A stretch of 64,000 nt of DNA from Apodemus sylvaticus (GCF_947179515.1 NC_067490.1:26896827-26960826); one strand, 5' to 3'; shown: positions 1 to 10,470, numbered from the stretch's first letter. Made by a program: numbers and translations. Notes: generated by a model not told the origin, from the letters alone.

Positions 1-459
1 AAAGCTAAGAAACGATGTTAGGAAAGAAATACAATCTGAGATTCAGATACACAAATTGATGGCACTTCTTTATGCTAGCAAAAAGTTACCAAAAAATTGA
101 AATAAATGGTTCTGTGCATAATCATATAAAAAAAGAATACAGTTCTTAGAAATAACTTTAGTCAAGGTGAAATATTTGCACATGTGTGCACATGCACACA
201 CACACACACACAGATGACAGAATACTGTTTTAAGACACTGAAGAGCTGGATAAGTGGAAAGATAACCCATGTTCATGGATTGCAGTACTCAATGTTGTTG
301 AAAGGGCAGAGCTTCCCAGAGTGCACATTTTCTTCTAAAAGTCACTTGGAAATGTAGAAGACTTAAAATAGGCCAAATGAAGCAGATGAGGATGGGCAGA
401 GAAGAGAGAACCACACTTTATGTTCTGATTTCAAAAGTTAAGCTAGCACACAAGCATGC
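1..459. other. Single-copy sequence, no gene seen
   Basis: AT-rich sequence with no recognised repeat except a short (CA)n run at about 195-212. No open frame of convincing size, splice-site pair or promoter arrangement was seen. Confidence 0.5.
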
Positions 460-512
460 TGTCTTAGTTAGGGTCTTACTGCTGTGAGCAGACACCATGA
501 CCACAGCAACTC

Positions 513-662
513 TTTTTTTTTTCTCTCGAGACAGGGTTTCTCTGTGTAGCCCTGGCTGTCCTGGAACTCACTCTGTAGACCAGGCTGGCCTCGAACTCAG
601 AAATCCGCCTGCCTCTGCCTCCCAAGTGCTGGGATTAAAGGCGTGCAACACCACTGCCTGGC
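513..662 (-). mobile_element. B1 SINE inserted in the MT 3' LTR
   Basis: Complete B1 in reverse orientation: poly-T at the left, then the complement of the B1 body, ending at the complement of GCCAGGC. It is flanked by ccacagcaactc on the left and ccacagaaactc on the right, a 12-bp target duplication with one mismatch. It interrupts the LTR, so it is younger than the MT element. Confidence 0.93.
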
Positions 663-2048
663 AACCACAGAAACTCTTATAGTGACAACATTTAATTGGA
701 TCTGGCTTGCAGATTGAGAGGTTCAGTCCATCATCATCAAGGCAGGAACATGGCAGCATTCAGGCAGGCATGGTGCAGGAGGAGCTGAGAGTTCTACATC
801 TTCATCTGAAGGCTGCTAGGAAAACACTGGCCTCCAGGCAGCTAGGACAAAGGTCTTAAATCCCGCACCCACAGTAACACACCTACTCCAACAAGGCTAC
901 ACCTCCTAGTAGTGCCACTTCATTAGCTAAGAGTATACAAACCATCATGTTTCACTCCCTGGCCCCCATCGGCCTGTTCAAATACATGAGTCTGTGGGGG
1001 CCATAACTAGCCATAGCAAAATTAAGAAGTACATTTAGACCAACGTCCTAAGTCCCCATAGTCTATAGCAATCTCAACAATGTTAAAAGACCAAAGTTCA
1101 AAGTCTCTTCTGAGATCCATCCAATCACTTAACTGTAGTCCTCAAAGCAAGACAGGAAATGGGCTCCAAACTCTGCATCTCCATGTCTGATGTCAAAATG
1201 GTCTTCAGAGTTCCAACTTCATCTTTTTGACTGCAACAAACTTCTTTCTCTTGGGCTGATTCCACTCCTGTTAGCAGCTTTTCCTCTGCAGGCAGCTCAC
1301 AGCTCTGACATGTCAAATATCTTGGGGTCCCCAAGGTAACTTCAATGTTACAGTTTCTTGTTTAAATGTCTGGGATCCACACATGATCTTCTGGGCTCCT
1401 CCAAAGGGCTGGTGTCACTTCTCCAGCTCTGCCCTTTCTCTGTAGCACTCTAGGCTCTCCACTGCTGCAGCTGTTCTTGGTCATCATCCCATGGTACTGA
1501 AATCTTCAATATATTGGGGTCTTCAACTGCAACTAGACATCACCAGTAGCCTCTCATAAAGCTCTCTTCATGGTGCCAAGCCTCAACTCTTTTGCATGAC
1601 CCCTTCAGTCCTAGTCCAGCAACTGAATCTGAGGCAGCATCTTCACCAATGGCCTTCCATGACCTCTCACAGTACCAAGAGTCAACTGCTCTCCATGACC
1701 CCTTCATGCTTTCAAAACCAGTACCACCAGGGTGACTCTTACACATTACCAAATCCAGCTAAAGCAGGAGATACACCTTGGCTATCGCTGGAACACAGCT
1801 TCTTTGTGCTCTCAGAAAACACTTTCCAGAAGATTTCACCTCAATGAGGCTGGTCTCTTCTTAATCACTGGTAATTTCTTAGCTCCAGCTAACCAGCAGC
1901 AATTGTCCCAGCAGTCACTTCTGTTCTTGACTCTAAAGCCAGAGCCACATAGCCAAAGCTCCTGAGTTTGCTGCTTGCTGGGGCTGGAACATGGTCCCTT
2001 ATTCTATTACCAGCTTTCTGTTTTCCAACTCTGTCACTGCCTAAGCTT

Positions 2049-2146
2049 GACTGTTCTGAAACTTCCTCTGTAGATTGACCTTGAACTCAGAGATCTACAT
2101 GGCTCTGTCTCCTGGATTAAAGGTGTGTGACACTATGCTTGAACCT
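2049..2146 (-). mobile_element. Diverged B1-like remnant in MT internal region
   Basis: Contains the complements of B1 blocks in order (a tgtagattgaccttgaactc-type block, the agatctacatggctctg block, the gattaaaggtgtgtgacac block). It is shorter and more diverged than the B1 at 513-662. It may be an old insertion or part of the MaLR internal sequence itself. Confidence 0.5.
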
Positions 2147-2690
2147 AAATTTAGCTGGGTGGGATCTTGCACCAAAGACACACTACTTTAATCTATTATC
2201 TCCTTCAACATAGGATTCAGCTCCATTCTACTTCCTGGTGCCCCATTAATACTTGAACCATATATTTTGTATTTTTCCTTTCTCAGGTTGTTCCTTTTCA
2301 TTAAAATGCTCATCATAGAGTGAACTTCAGTAACCACACAACAGAATGTATACCAAGCTGTTTTGAGACTTCCTTTTTCAAAGCAATTCATCTAAGTCTT
2401 TTCACCTTAGCCTCGGGGAGATGCTTTGGACATTGGCAAAAAAAACAGCCACATTCTTTATCAAAATACCACAAGAACAGTTTCTAGGCCACATACTGAA
2501 ATTCTTCTCCACTGAAACCTCTTGGACCATGTCTAGACTGTTCAAATCACTCTCAGCAATAAATTCTTCCATATTCCTACTAGGAGAGCCCATTAAGCTC
2601 CACTTAAAGGATTCCACTGCCTTCCAAATCCAAAGTCCCCAAATCCACATTGTTCTAAACAAAAGTATAGTCATGTCTACCACAGCAATA

Positions 2691-2707
2691 CCCCACTCCT
2701 GGTACCA
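2691..2707 (-). promoter_or_regulatory. Primer-binding site of MT element (tRNA-Leu type)
   Basis: On the minus strand the site reads TGGTACCAGGAGTGGGG, complementary to a leucine tRNA 3' end carrying CCA. It starts five bases beyond the LTR end. This is the established priming site class of ERVL and MaLR elements and fixes the orientation of the element. Confidence 0.8.
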
Positions 2708-3011
2708 ACTTCTGTCTTAGGGTTTTACTGCTGTGAATAGATAACTCTTATAATGATTGGGGCTGACTTACAGTTGAGAGGTTCAGTCCATTATCATCAA
2801 GTCAAGAGCATGGCAGCATCTATGCAGGCATGGTGCAGGAGGAGCTGAGAGTTCTACATCTCATCTCAAGGCTGCTAGGAGAAGACTGGCTTCTAAGCAG
2901 TTAGGACGAGGGTCTTAAAGCCCATGCACACAATGACACACCTACTCCAGCAAGGCCATACTTCCTAATAGTGCCACCCCCTGGGCCAAGTATATACAAA
3001 CCATCACATAT

Positions 3012-3578
3012 AGTATAGTTAAGACAGTATGGTCTCATGACACAGAGGTTCACATGCAGATTAACAGAAAATAATTGAGAATCCAATGATAAATCCATGT
3101 GTTTGTGGTCAGGCAATCTTCAACAAAGATGCAGACGCTATTCAGTGGTGATAAAGGTACCAGGACAGCTAAACAGTCACATGCCAAAGATGAAGGGGCC
3201 ATCCGTCAAGCTGCAATCATAGATTAGCTGAACTCATCTAAAATCCTAATGCACGGGCAAAACTATAAAACTCCTGGCAAGAAACGTGGGTGTGACTCTT
3301 CTTGACCTTGGGTTAAGCAATGGCTCCTTAGTTATGACCTCAAAGGACAAAACCAGATAAAAGAACAGATTCCTTAAATGTTATCTAAGTGATGAAGTTG
3401 TGTCTCCAAAGACACTATAAAGAAAGGGAAAGGGAGGCAAGAGAGATGGCTTAGTGGTTAAGAGCACTGACTGCTTTTCCAGAGGTCCTGAGTTCAATTC
3501 CCAGCAACCACATCATGGCTCATAACCATCTGTAATGGGATCTGATGTCCTCTTCTGGTGTGTCTGAAGATGTGCTCA

Positions 3579-3609
<31 letters not shown>

Positions 3610-4150
3610 ACAAATGGGGAGAAACCCCTGGGTTAAGAGAAAGAATTCTGCAAATCATAGAAATTCTACTCTTAGGTACAGAAGCAAGAGAAATGAAACA
3701 TAAGCATATGCTTGCTAAGGAGTGTTGGTAGCAGGACTGTTCACAATAATCCAAACAGAAAAAAGGCAAATGTTTCTTGAGTAATAAATGAACGGATGTG
3801 ATGTGCCCGTGTGATGGAACATTATTTGGACATTACCAGGAGTAGAGTGCATATAGTTGAATCTTGGGGGGAAAAAAACTATTCTAAATGAAAGAAGACA
3901 AAGAATAAAAATTGCCGTTCATTGCGCAATTTCATCCATTTAGATTGCTTAGCATGTCCGCGGAACAGAGTAGGCTGGTGGGGGAGGGGCAAGGAGAGGA
4001 GGGAACTGGCGAGGACCGCTAACGAATCCGATTTCTTTCTATGGTAACACATGTTGAGGTTGAGGTGGGATTCACCGTGGCACGGTCTTGGGTGGGCTTA
4101 ACACCCTTGACATTTTAAGGTGACAAATTTGATGTTATGTGGAAATGTAT
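3012..4150 (+). mobile_element. Old mammalian L1 fragment (ORF2 3' part and 3' UTR)
   Basis: The sequence follows the L1 ORF2 C-terminal coding region: a stretch like gatccaatgataaatccatg, then aaactataaaactcctggca, then the Cys-rich C-terminal part with agaaatgaaacataag, and a 3' UTR with a G-rich segment and tggtaacacatgttgaggtt. Frameshifts and stops abound, so no protein is encoded. The divergence suggests an L1M-class copy. A B2 at 3434-3616 interrupts it. Confidence 0.75.
3434..3616 (+). mobile_element. B2 SINE inside the L1 fragment
   Basis: Full B2 head (gagagatggcttagtggtta with A and B box), body and tail ending in an (AAAT)n run at about 3581-3610. It splits the surrounding L1, whose sequence resumes downstream. 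The RNA polymerase III head is well preserved. Confidence 0.92.
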
Positions 4151-4417
4151 TGACTCTAGCCTAACGGAGAATAGGCAACTCTTCTGAATTGTATTCCTTC
4201 TGAAGCAAGGAAGGAGTGAGCTGGTTCTGTGCATCCCTTGCCATCGTCTTGCCCATGTTCGTCTGAGCTGTTGAAGTAGAGCAGACTGTCTGTAGAGCAG
4301 ACTTCCGAGCCTCTCTTTCAGCCCTGATTTAATCATGTCTGTTGCTTCCCTCTCTGATCCTTTCTTCATCAGTATACCCAGTAGGTTTTAATTTTTGATA
4401 CTTTCAATCAGATTTTG
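4151..4417. other. Single-copy spacer
   Basis: No gene seen. The sequence between the L1 3' end and the pyrimidine-rich tract shows no recognised repeat. Confidence 0.4.
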
Positions 4418-4575
4418 CTCTCTCCTCCATTCTCTTCTCCTCTCCTGTCCTCCTCTCCCCTCCCCTCCCCTCTGTTCCCCTCCCCTCTCCTCCATTCTCT
4501 TCTCTTCTCCTTCCCTTCCCGCCCCTCCCCTTCCCTATCCTCCTCCCTTTCTCTTCCTCATTCCCTCCATCATCT
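4418..4575. repeat. Polypyrimidine tract (CT-rich)
   Basis: About 160 bases almost purely C and T on this strand, as irregular CCTCTCC and CCCTTCC units. Long homopurine-homopyrimidine tracts of this type can adopt triplex (H-DNA) structure. Confidence 0.85.
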
Positions 4576-4746
4576 TTCCATATTAAAACGTTATCCTTTT
4601 ATCTCTTATTTTTCCTCTGTTTACTGTTGATTTAATGTCTCTAATTTCCTGGGGGTGAAATGTACACAACTGTCCTGAAGCATCTCTCTAAGTCATTATT
4701 TGGGGTAACCTACCCCTCAGCCCAGCTGCCAAGTCCCCTTCTATCT

Positions 4747-4891
4747 TTCTTTTTATGTGCATGAGAGTTTTGCCTGAAGGCATTTCTGTGTGCCACGTGT
4801 GTGGGTTGCCACGTCTGTACTGGGAATTGAACCTGGGTCCTACGGAAGAGCAGCGAGTGCCTCTGAAGCGCTGAGCCATCCCTCCAGCCCC
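4747..4891 (-). mobile_element. B3/B2-type SINE
   Basis: Complement of a B3/B2 element: poly-T and CA-type tail at left, gggaattgaacctgggtcc B-box region, and ctgagccatccctccagccc at the right, which is the complement of the tRNA-derived head. Confidence 0.85.
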
Positions 4892-4959
4892 ACGTGCTCT
4901 CATCTTGACACAGTCTGTCTCCACGCTCTTTCAACGCAAAGATCTGCTTTTCCCCCATG

Positions 4960-5760
4960 GCTTCCCTTTCTCGCCCATCATTTATTCAGGAGTAGAGCAT
5001 TTAATTACCAATCACTTGGGGGATTTTGCAGCTATCTTTCTGTTATCGATTTCCACTTTATTATGTCATGTTCACAGAGCGTACTTTCTGTGACTTTGGT
5101 CTCCCTGGTTTTGTTTGATGGTCTGGATTCTGCCTTAAAGAGCGCATGCGCCCCACAGCTGTTGGCTGTCAAACACCATAAATGTCAATTAGGTCAAGTT
5201 GATGGGGACTATTGTGAGATCCTTCTCTCCTCTCGCTGATTTTCTGTGTCCTGACAATTGCTGAGAGAAATGCTGTGATTTCCAACAATCACCGTAGATT
5301 TGTCCGCTTGCTTCTTGCCTCTATCTTTAGCTGTTCCACTCTACTTGGAAGTGCTAATGCTTGGTGCATACATATTTAGGGCTGTGACAGCTTCTTGATT
5401 AAGTGGCCTATTTATCATCATGTAGCCTCTCTCGCTCCAGCCCCGGTCACAGTCTTAGCTCTGAAGTTGACTCTGTGCAACATGACCGCACCGCCATGCT
5501 TTGGATTAAGGCTCATACTGTAAATATTTGTCCATCTCTTGATGTTTGGGTGAGCCCAGCCATTGACAGCTGAACCTCCTCTGCTCTTTTTGTTTCTCTT
5601 TTGCCAACTTTGCTGCAGCTTCCGGTTCCTGTGGTCAACAAGGGTGAAACAGGATCCTGTGGACAACACAGAGCTGGGACGTTCCTTCCTAATGTTTTCT
5701 CCTCATAGCTGGATTAGTTCAATCATTTTAAACTTTACATAACTATTAATATTATTGTTT
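4960..5760 (-). mobile_element. L1 ORF2 fragment, reverse orientation
   Basis: Read on the minus strand this follows the L1 ORF2 segment between endonuclease and reverse transcriptase. Landmarks on the plus strand are aaatgtcaattaggtcaagt, gctgattttctgtgtcctga and catatttagggctgtgacag. It is strongly decayed, on the opposite strand to the L1 at 3012-4150, and therefore a separate insertion. Confidence 0.7.
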
Positions 5761-5971
5761 GATTTTGTAGTTCATATCTATTTCTACCTATCTATAGGTA
5801 TAAAAGAGACAGGTGTAATGTGCTGTCAGCTCCACATCCAGATCTGTTTCTGCTGGTCAACTTCTCACCACAATATGGATTCCAGTGAAATGGTAGACAC
5901 TGTGGATGTTTGATTGCTTGTTTGCTTTGGTTTTTGAATCAGGCTATCACTATGTAGCCATTGCTACATCT
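5761..5971. other. Spacer before GATA array
   Basis: AT-rich sequence. At about 5925-5965 a short block (aatcaggctatcactatgta) resembles the start of a reversed B1, the same block as near 7805-7825. No gene seen. Confidence 0.4.
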
Positions 5972-5973
5972 AC

Positions 5974-6020
<47 letters not shown>
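5972..6020. repeat. (GATA)n array, left part
   Basis: About twelve perfect GATA units. The array continues after the inserted LTR at 6711, so the LTR split one original array. Confidence 0.95.
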
Positions 6021-6021
<1 letters not shown>

Positions 6022-6710
6022 GCAGGCCTGTGTACCTGTGTACTGGGGGCTTTCTCTGGCTGGGCCCGGTGTGAGGGCTCAGGCAAAGGAGAGAGAGAGG
6101 AGTGAGCAGGAAGCGGGGAACCGTTTCCACCATTTCCGGTTTCTGCCACTTCCACTACTGCAGTTGACTCCACCTCTGTCTCCAACGTGCTGTCTCAATT
6201 GCTCCATGTTGCCCTGTGTTGAGTTGGGCCCGGGCTCGGTCAATGAGAGGCCAACTAGCCAGGAAGGAGTGCAAGGGTGCTTCAGGTGGCTTTTCGAGAG
6301 AGCAGACATTTTCCCAAGTGTTATAGCTCTTATGACAGAAACTCATAGATGATGGAGTAGTTCTCAAACATCTTTAATCCTTCTGGATAGAATTCTTATA
6401 TAGAGTTTTGGGGTGAGTCAGGGTCTGACAGCTTGTACTTCCCATTGGCTTGGTCTGAGAGCTTAGGGAAACCTTATTTGCATGCGGAAGGTCTTGGTGC
6501 TGCTCTTATATGACTGATGGCCACAAACCTCTATGCAAGGGGGCAGGCTGTGGGAGGCTATAGCTGTGACAGGAGCCAGGGACCCAAGGGGCATAGCCAA
6601 ACACTTGCTGTCCCTGGTGGGCTACAGTCACCTGCTGGGTCTCCGGGGTTTAAAGCCTGAACTTGACTAGGTAGGGACCAGGCTGCCCATGCACAGTTCA
6701 CCACCTCACA
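6021..6710 (-). mobile_element. Solo LTR of an endogenous retrovirus (ERVK-like)
   Basis: A 690-bp unit that on the minus strand begins TGTGAGGTGG and ends GGCCTGCA, giving the TG...CA ends of an LTR. It is flanked on both sides by the identical hexamer gataga (6015-6020 and 6711-6716), the 6-bp duplication typical of ERVK-class integration. Internally the minus strand has an octamer motif ATGCAAAT near 6477-6484, a TATA-like CTATATAAG near 6398-6406 and a downstream ATTAAAG near 6374-6380. No internal retroviral region is present, so it is a recombination-derived solo LTR. Because the target is itself a repeat, the hexamer match is weaker evidence than usual, but the TG/CA ends agree. Family not identified. 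Confidence 0.72.
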
Positions 6711-6771
6711 GATAGAGACATGGAGACATAGATATAGATAATGTATAGATAGATATAAAGATAGAGATGAC

Positions 6772-6808
<37 letters not shown>

Positions 6809-6854
6809 CAGACAGTATAGAGATAGATATAGAGATAGGTGATATAGAGATAGG

Positions 6855-6911
<57 letters not shown>

Positions 6912-6975
6912 TATAGAGATAGATATAGAGATAGGTAATATAGAGATAGGGATGGATGGATAGATAGATAGATAA

Positions 6976-7008
<33 letters not shown>

Positions 7009-7050
7009 TAGTATAGAGATAGATATAGAGATAGGTGATATAGAGATAGG

Positions 7051-7094
<44 letters not shown>
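6711..7094. repeat. Compound GATA/GACA array with higher-order repeat
   Basis: Blocks of (GATA)n and (GACA)n alternate with a constant segment containing gtatagagatagatatagag. That segment recurs at about 6814, 6911 and 7011, a higher-order period of 97-100 bp. GATA/GACA mixtures of this type are known as Bkm-like repeats. Confidence 0.92.
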
Positions 7095-7224
7095 TAGGGG
7101 GAGAGAGAATAGAAGCATATATGCCAAGGTCTCAAGAGTTCAGAGGACAGCCTTAGGGTTGGGCCATGGCTTCCACCTTGTTTAAGGGGTCTCATAGCAG
7201 CTGAGCTCATTGGTGCAGGAGCTT

Positions 7225-7382
7225 CCTGGAATTCCCCTGTCTCTGCCTCCCACCTCGTAGTAGGATGCTACACTGCAACTCTGTGGTATCATCTAGCTGT
7301 ACATGGGTTCTGGGCATCAGAACTCCCGTCCTCACGTTTGAGTGGTCAGTGCTCTACCCGCCAAGGCATCTCCCCAGCCCTC
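7225..7382 (-). mobile_element. B4/RSINE1-type SINE, reverse orientation
   Basis: Contains the complement of a B4-family element: a B1-like part with ctgcctcccacctcgtagta, then tacatgggttctgggcatca and finally gccaaggcatctccccagcc, the complement of the ID-like head. Confidence 0.65.
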
Positions 7383-7467
7383 ATGCCACAGATGGAAACT
7401 TGCCGTATTTCTACTTTTTGATGTTTCCAGTGTGGAGTTTTTGCCAATGTTCCCTTTTTTTAGTTTG

Positions 7468-7500
7468 GCTTTTTGTTTGTTTGTTTGTTTGTTTGTTTTA
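7468..7500. repeat. (TTTG)n microsatellite
   Basis: About seven GTTT units within a T-rich context. Confidence 0.9.
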
Positions 7501-7530
7501 GTTTTTCTTAGTTTCTCCATTTTTTTTTAA

Positions 7531-7795
7531 ATAATGTCCAAAGGAGTCAACTCTTCCCAAGCAATTAATTTGCAACATTGGGGGTAAGGACAACAAATAT
7601 TTATAGGAATGTAGAGAAACCCAGGATTCAATAAAGTAAAATTCACAGTGTCTAATGTTCAACCAGCATTCTCATTGTGGAAGGAAGTCAACCAGCAGAA
7701 ACAGATCCAGCATTGACAGCTGGCAGAGACACCGGGAGCATGATTATACCTAGATTCCTTTTTAAGGGTTAAGACAAAGATTTTTGTTTGCTTGC
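7531..7795. other. Spacer sequence
   Basis: No gene seen. Part of 7690-7790 may be old repeat-derived material but no family was recognised. Confidence 0.35.
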
Positions 7796-8110
7796 TTGCT
7801 TTGAGTTTTGAGTCAGGCTATCATGGTATAACTTTTTCATATTCTTTTACTTTTTACATTTTTTGTTAGCATGACATGCATGTGGAGGTGAAGGGTAAAC
7901 TTGTAGGAGTCAGATCTCTCCTTCAATGATGTCATTCCTGGAGATTGAACTCTGCTCGTAAGGCTTGGTGGCAAGCCCCTTTACCTACTATGTAACCATT
8001 GCTAGACTGGAACTCACTCTGTAGACCAGACTGGTCTCAAATACAGAGATCTGCCTGCCTCTGCCTCTCTGCTGAGTTTGCAGGTGTGCCCCACCACACC
8101 CACCCAAAGA
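7796..8110 (-). mobile_element. B1 SINE split by a B3
   Basis: The B1 complement begins near 7800 (gagttttgagtcaggctatc) and resumes near 7986 (gctagactggaactcactct onward) to the ccaccacacccacc end. The interruption is a B3 at 7830-7985. Confidence 0.7.
7830..7985 (-). mobile_element. B3-type SINE nested in B1
   Basis: Complement of B3: gtaggagtcagatctctcct, then gattgaactctgctcgtaag, then ggtggcaagcccctttacct. The last part of the head is missing at the right edge. Confidence 0.6.
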
Positions 8111-8175
8111 CACATCCACCAAAGACACACCAACCCAAAGACATATCCACTCAAAGACACATCCATCCAAAGATT
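8101..8175. repeat. 16-17 bp minisatellite
   Basis: About 4.5 imperfect copies of a unit around CCAAAGACACATCCA. It directly follows the B1 end and may have expanded from its flank. Confidence 0.75.
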
Positions 8176-8255
8176 TAAAGAAACCACCTTGAGTATCTAG
8201 ACTGAAAATGATAAAGTCTGAGATGAAATATCTCCATGTTTGGGACCAATGACAT

Positions 8256-8435
8256 GACAGGGGTATGGCTCAGTTGGCACAGTGCTCCATAACAGGCATG
8301 AAGGCCTGGGTTCTATCCCCATCACTGCATACTGGGCATGGGGTGCGTGCCTATAATCCCAGCACTGGGGAGCAGGAGGCAGAGAGATCAGAAGTTCCCT
8401 ACGTAAGTTCAAAGCTAGCCTAGAACATATAAGAC
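8256..8435 (+). mobile_element. B4 (ID plus B1 composite) SINE
   Basis: A tRNA-like head (ggggtatggctcagttggca, ctgggttctatccccatcac) is followed by a B1-like body (cctataatcccagcactggg), the hallmark of the B4 composite. Confidence 0.8.
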
Positions 8436-8449
8436 TTATAAAAATGATA

Positions 8450-9165
8450 CGGGGTGGTCAATAAATGAGGAGAGTAATACTAAACATGGTACCCTTAACA
8501 GCTCAAGAATATAAGAACATTCGTGGATGTACTGGAAGGAGAAATAGGAAAATCAACAGTTACAGGTAGGATGGACAAACCACCTCTCTTAATAACAGCT
8601 AAGACAACAGACAAGAAAACAAATGCCAAGGAGACATTAGCAGCAGAATCTTTCAGCACACTATCTACTGAGATGAACAGCATCCTGGGACATTAAACAG
8701 GTAGTGGCTCTTGCATCATGCCTCAAGTCACACAGAACGTAACTTCACTAGAAGTCAGTGATAAAAGATATGCAGGGGGCTGGGGAGACAGCTCAGCCTG
8801 GGAGGCGCTTGCTGTGCAACTGTAAGAAATAAAGCACAGGGAAATGCTGGGCGCTGTGGCAACTCAACTTATTACCCAAGTTCAGGTAATAGAGGCAAGG
8901 AATCCCAGAGCATGATGGGATGATGTCAGAGAGTGACTCTGAGCAAGACTCCGATGTCATCTTCTGCACCTGTGCACACAGGCAAACACACACATTATGA
9001 CCATGCGTACACACATGCAAAAAGAAGATACATAGGAAATCTCCAAATATCTGGAAAATGAAATAAAAACACATCCAAATAAACTTTGTGTCAAAGAAGA
9101 AACCAAAAGGGAAGTTTAACAGAAAGTGAGATAAAAGGAAATTTAACAAAAAGTGAGAGCCCCCT
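8450..9165 (+). mobile_element. L1 ORF2 fragment, first part
   Basis: Decayed L1 ORF2 coding sequence. The clearest part is ggaaatctccaaatatctgg followed by caaagaagaaaccaaaaggg at 9042-9120, the region between endonuclease and reverse transcriptase. An RSINE1 at 8776-9035 interrupts it. Collinear ORF2 sequence resumes at 11150, so both are one L1 split by about 2 kb of later insertions. Confidence 0.65.
8776..9035 (+). mobile_element. RSINE1/B4-type SINE
   Basis: A tRNA-like head (ggggctggggagacagctca, gcgcttgctgtgcaactgta), a B1-like middle, and the typical tail with gatgtcatcttctgcacctg and a CA-rich end. The surrounding L1 reads through on either side. Confidence 0.7.
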
Positions 9166-9534
9166 TTTTCTTACTTTTCAAAGCAAATGGACCGATGGAA
9201 AGATAATGCATAATATTGCTCCTGTGTGATGACTCTCTGCATTGTTAGCAGGAGGGGGCAATTTGCAGCCCAAAAGGAGTACTTTGGCATTGTAGATTGA
9301 ATTTAAAATGATGGTATCCTGTAATCCAGGAGGTCCACTTTCCAACTCTCTACCTTCCAATATGGCTGTAGATGGTCACCATATAGGAAGAGAGAGAAAG
9401 CTTTATTATCATTGGTAACAACTGCACAAGTCAATATAGCGCATGCAGAGTGTGTGTGATGGTTTTTATAGACAGCCATTGAAAGGATCTACAGTCACTC
9501 GGAGGGTGAAGACATGGAGATCAGAAGGTCCAGG
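9166..9534. other. Unclassified sequence inserted in L1
   Basis: No gene and no recognised repeat. It belongs to the block separating the two halves of the L1 ORF2 fragment. Confidence 0.4.
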
Positions 9535-9596
9535 CTTCAGAGAGGACTCAGAGGTTAAAAGCACTTGCTTCTCTTGCAGAGGACATACATGCAAAC

Positions 9597-9628
<32 letters not shown>

Positions 9629-9660
9629 AAACAAATAAATAAACATTTATAAAAACTATA
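9535..9660 (+). mobile_element. Truncated B2/B3 with (CA)n tail
   Basis: Contains ggactcagaggttaaaagca and cttgcttctcttgcagagga from a B2 head. It then jumps to a (CA)n run at 9598-9626 and an (AAAT)n end, so most of the B2 body is missing. Confidence 0.6.
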
Positions 9661-9915
9661 AATAAAAAGATCATCTTCAGCTACATAGTGAATTTGAGAC
9701 TGACCTATGATAGATACATGGCAGTGTGTCTCAAAAAATAAAGACCCTATTTCCTTCTGAGGCCTTAGGGGGAAAGAGCTGCAACATATCTGTAGGGGTA
9801 CAATTCAATATGTCAATGACACATTTGTATCTGTGACCTTTCCCCTCAATAATCCAGACATCAAGAGCAGAGCATGCTCTGAAATACTTACCCAAATGCA
9901 AAAATTCAAGACCAC
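9661..9915. other. Spacer with B1-like remnant
   Basis: About 9675-9745 resembles the right half of a B1 (agctacatagtgaatttgag, gtgtctcaaaaaataaag). The rest is unclassified. No gene seen. Confidence 0.4.
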
Positions 9916-10071
9916 TGTGGTGGTTTGACTAAGAATGGCTCCCATAGACTCCTATATTTGAGTGCTTAGTTACCAGGGAGCGACACTACTTGAGAAGGAT
10001 TAGTGGGTGTGGCCTTGTTGGAGGAAGTGACTCACTGAGGGGTGGGCTTTGAGGTTTCCGAAGCCAAAACC

Positions 10072-10242
10072 AGGCTGGATGGCAGTGGCACACACCTTTA
10101 ATCCCAGTGCTCAGGAGGCAAAGGCAGGTGGATTTCTGAGTTCCAGGTCAGCCTGGTCTGCAGAGCTTGTTCCAGGACATCCAGGGCTACACAGAGAAAC
10201 CTGGTCTCAAAAAACAAAACAAACAAACAAATAAACAAGCAA
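10072..10242 (+). mobile_element. B1 SINE inside LTR
   Basis: Complete B1 body (ctttaatcccagtgctcagg, gagcttgttccaggacatcc) with an A-rich (AAAC)n tail. Confidence 0.9.
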
Positions 10243-10338
10243 GGCCAAGGCGGGCCCAGTAGTGCTCTCTCTCCCTGCTGTCTGCAGATCTGGATGCAGA
10301 CCTCTTAGCTCCTCTCCGGCACAATGTCTCTCTGTGTG

Positions 10339-10430
10339 TATATGAGAGACAAGGGGGGAGGAGAGAGAGTCCACCCCCATATGCAATTTTACAGAGCCCA
10401 GAAAAGGCATTAGATCCGCTCTAGGGGATA
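10339..10430 (-). mobile_element. 5'-truncated B2-type fragment with unusual tail
   Basis: On the minus strand this starts with ctctagggg-type B2 sequence, passes tctgggctctgtaaaattgc and ends in a T/C-rich tail. Host sequence gcacaatgtctctctgtgtg on the left and gcacacctctgcctgtgtg on the right form a diverged target duplication. The same tail occurs in the B2 at 11688-11880. Confidence 0.6.
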
Positions 10431-10470
10431 GCACACCTCTGCCTGTGTGCTGTCATGTTTCCCTCTCTGA

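Larger units (their letters stand above)
460..3008 (-). mobile_element. Full-length MT-type MaLR (ERVL-related) retrotransposon
   Basis: Two copies of the same LTR (460-947 and 2713-3008) flank about 1.76 kb of internal sequence, all on the minus strand. The LTRs match the mouse-transcript family: read on the minus strand they start with TGATGGTTTG or TGTGATGGTTTG and end in CTAAGACA. Next to the 5' LTR lies a 17-base primer site complementary to the 3' end of a leucine tRNA, as in ERVL and MaLR elements. The internal region has no open frame above about 95 codons, as expected for non-autonomous MaLRs that encode no protein. The 5' LTR is 296 bp; the 3' LTR is about 336 bp after removing its B1. 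No convincing 5-bp target duplication remains (catgc against tatag), so one edge may have mutated. Subfamily (MTA to MTD) is not resolved. Confidence 0.85.

Noticed and set aside
3434..3500. tRNA-like A and B box in B2 heads (here and in other SINEs)
   Set aside because: These are SINE promoters derived from tRNA, not tRNA genes; no cloverleaf or anticodon arm is intact.
4790..5239. 149-codon frame
   Set aside because: Runs through a reversed B3 and a reversed L1 fragment.
6558..7210. Tyr/Leu/Ser-rich frames of 170-189 codons
   Set aside because: Translation of the GATA/GACA array.
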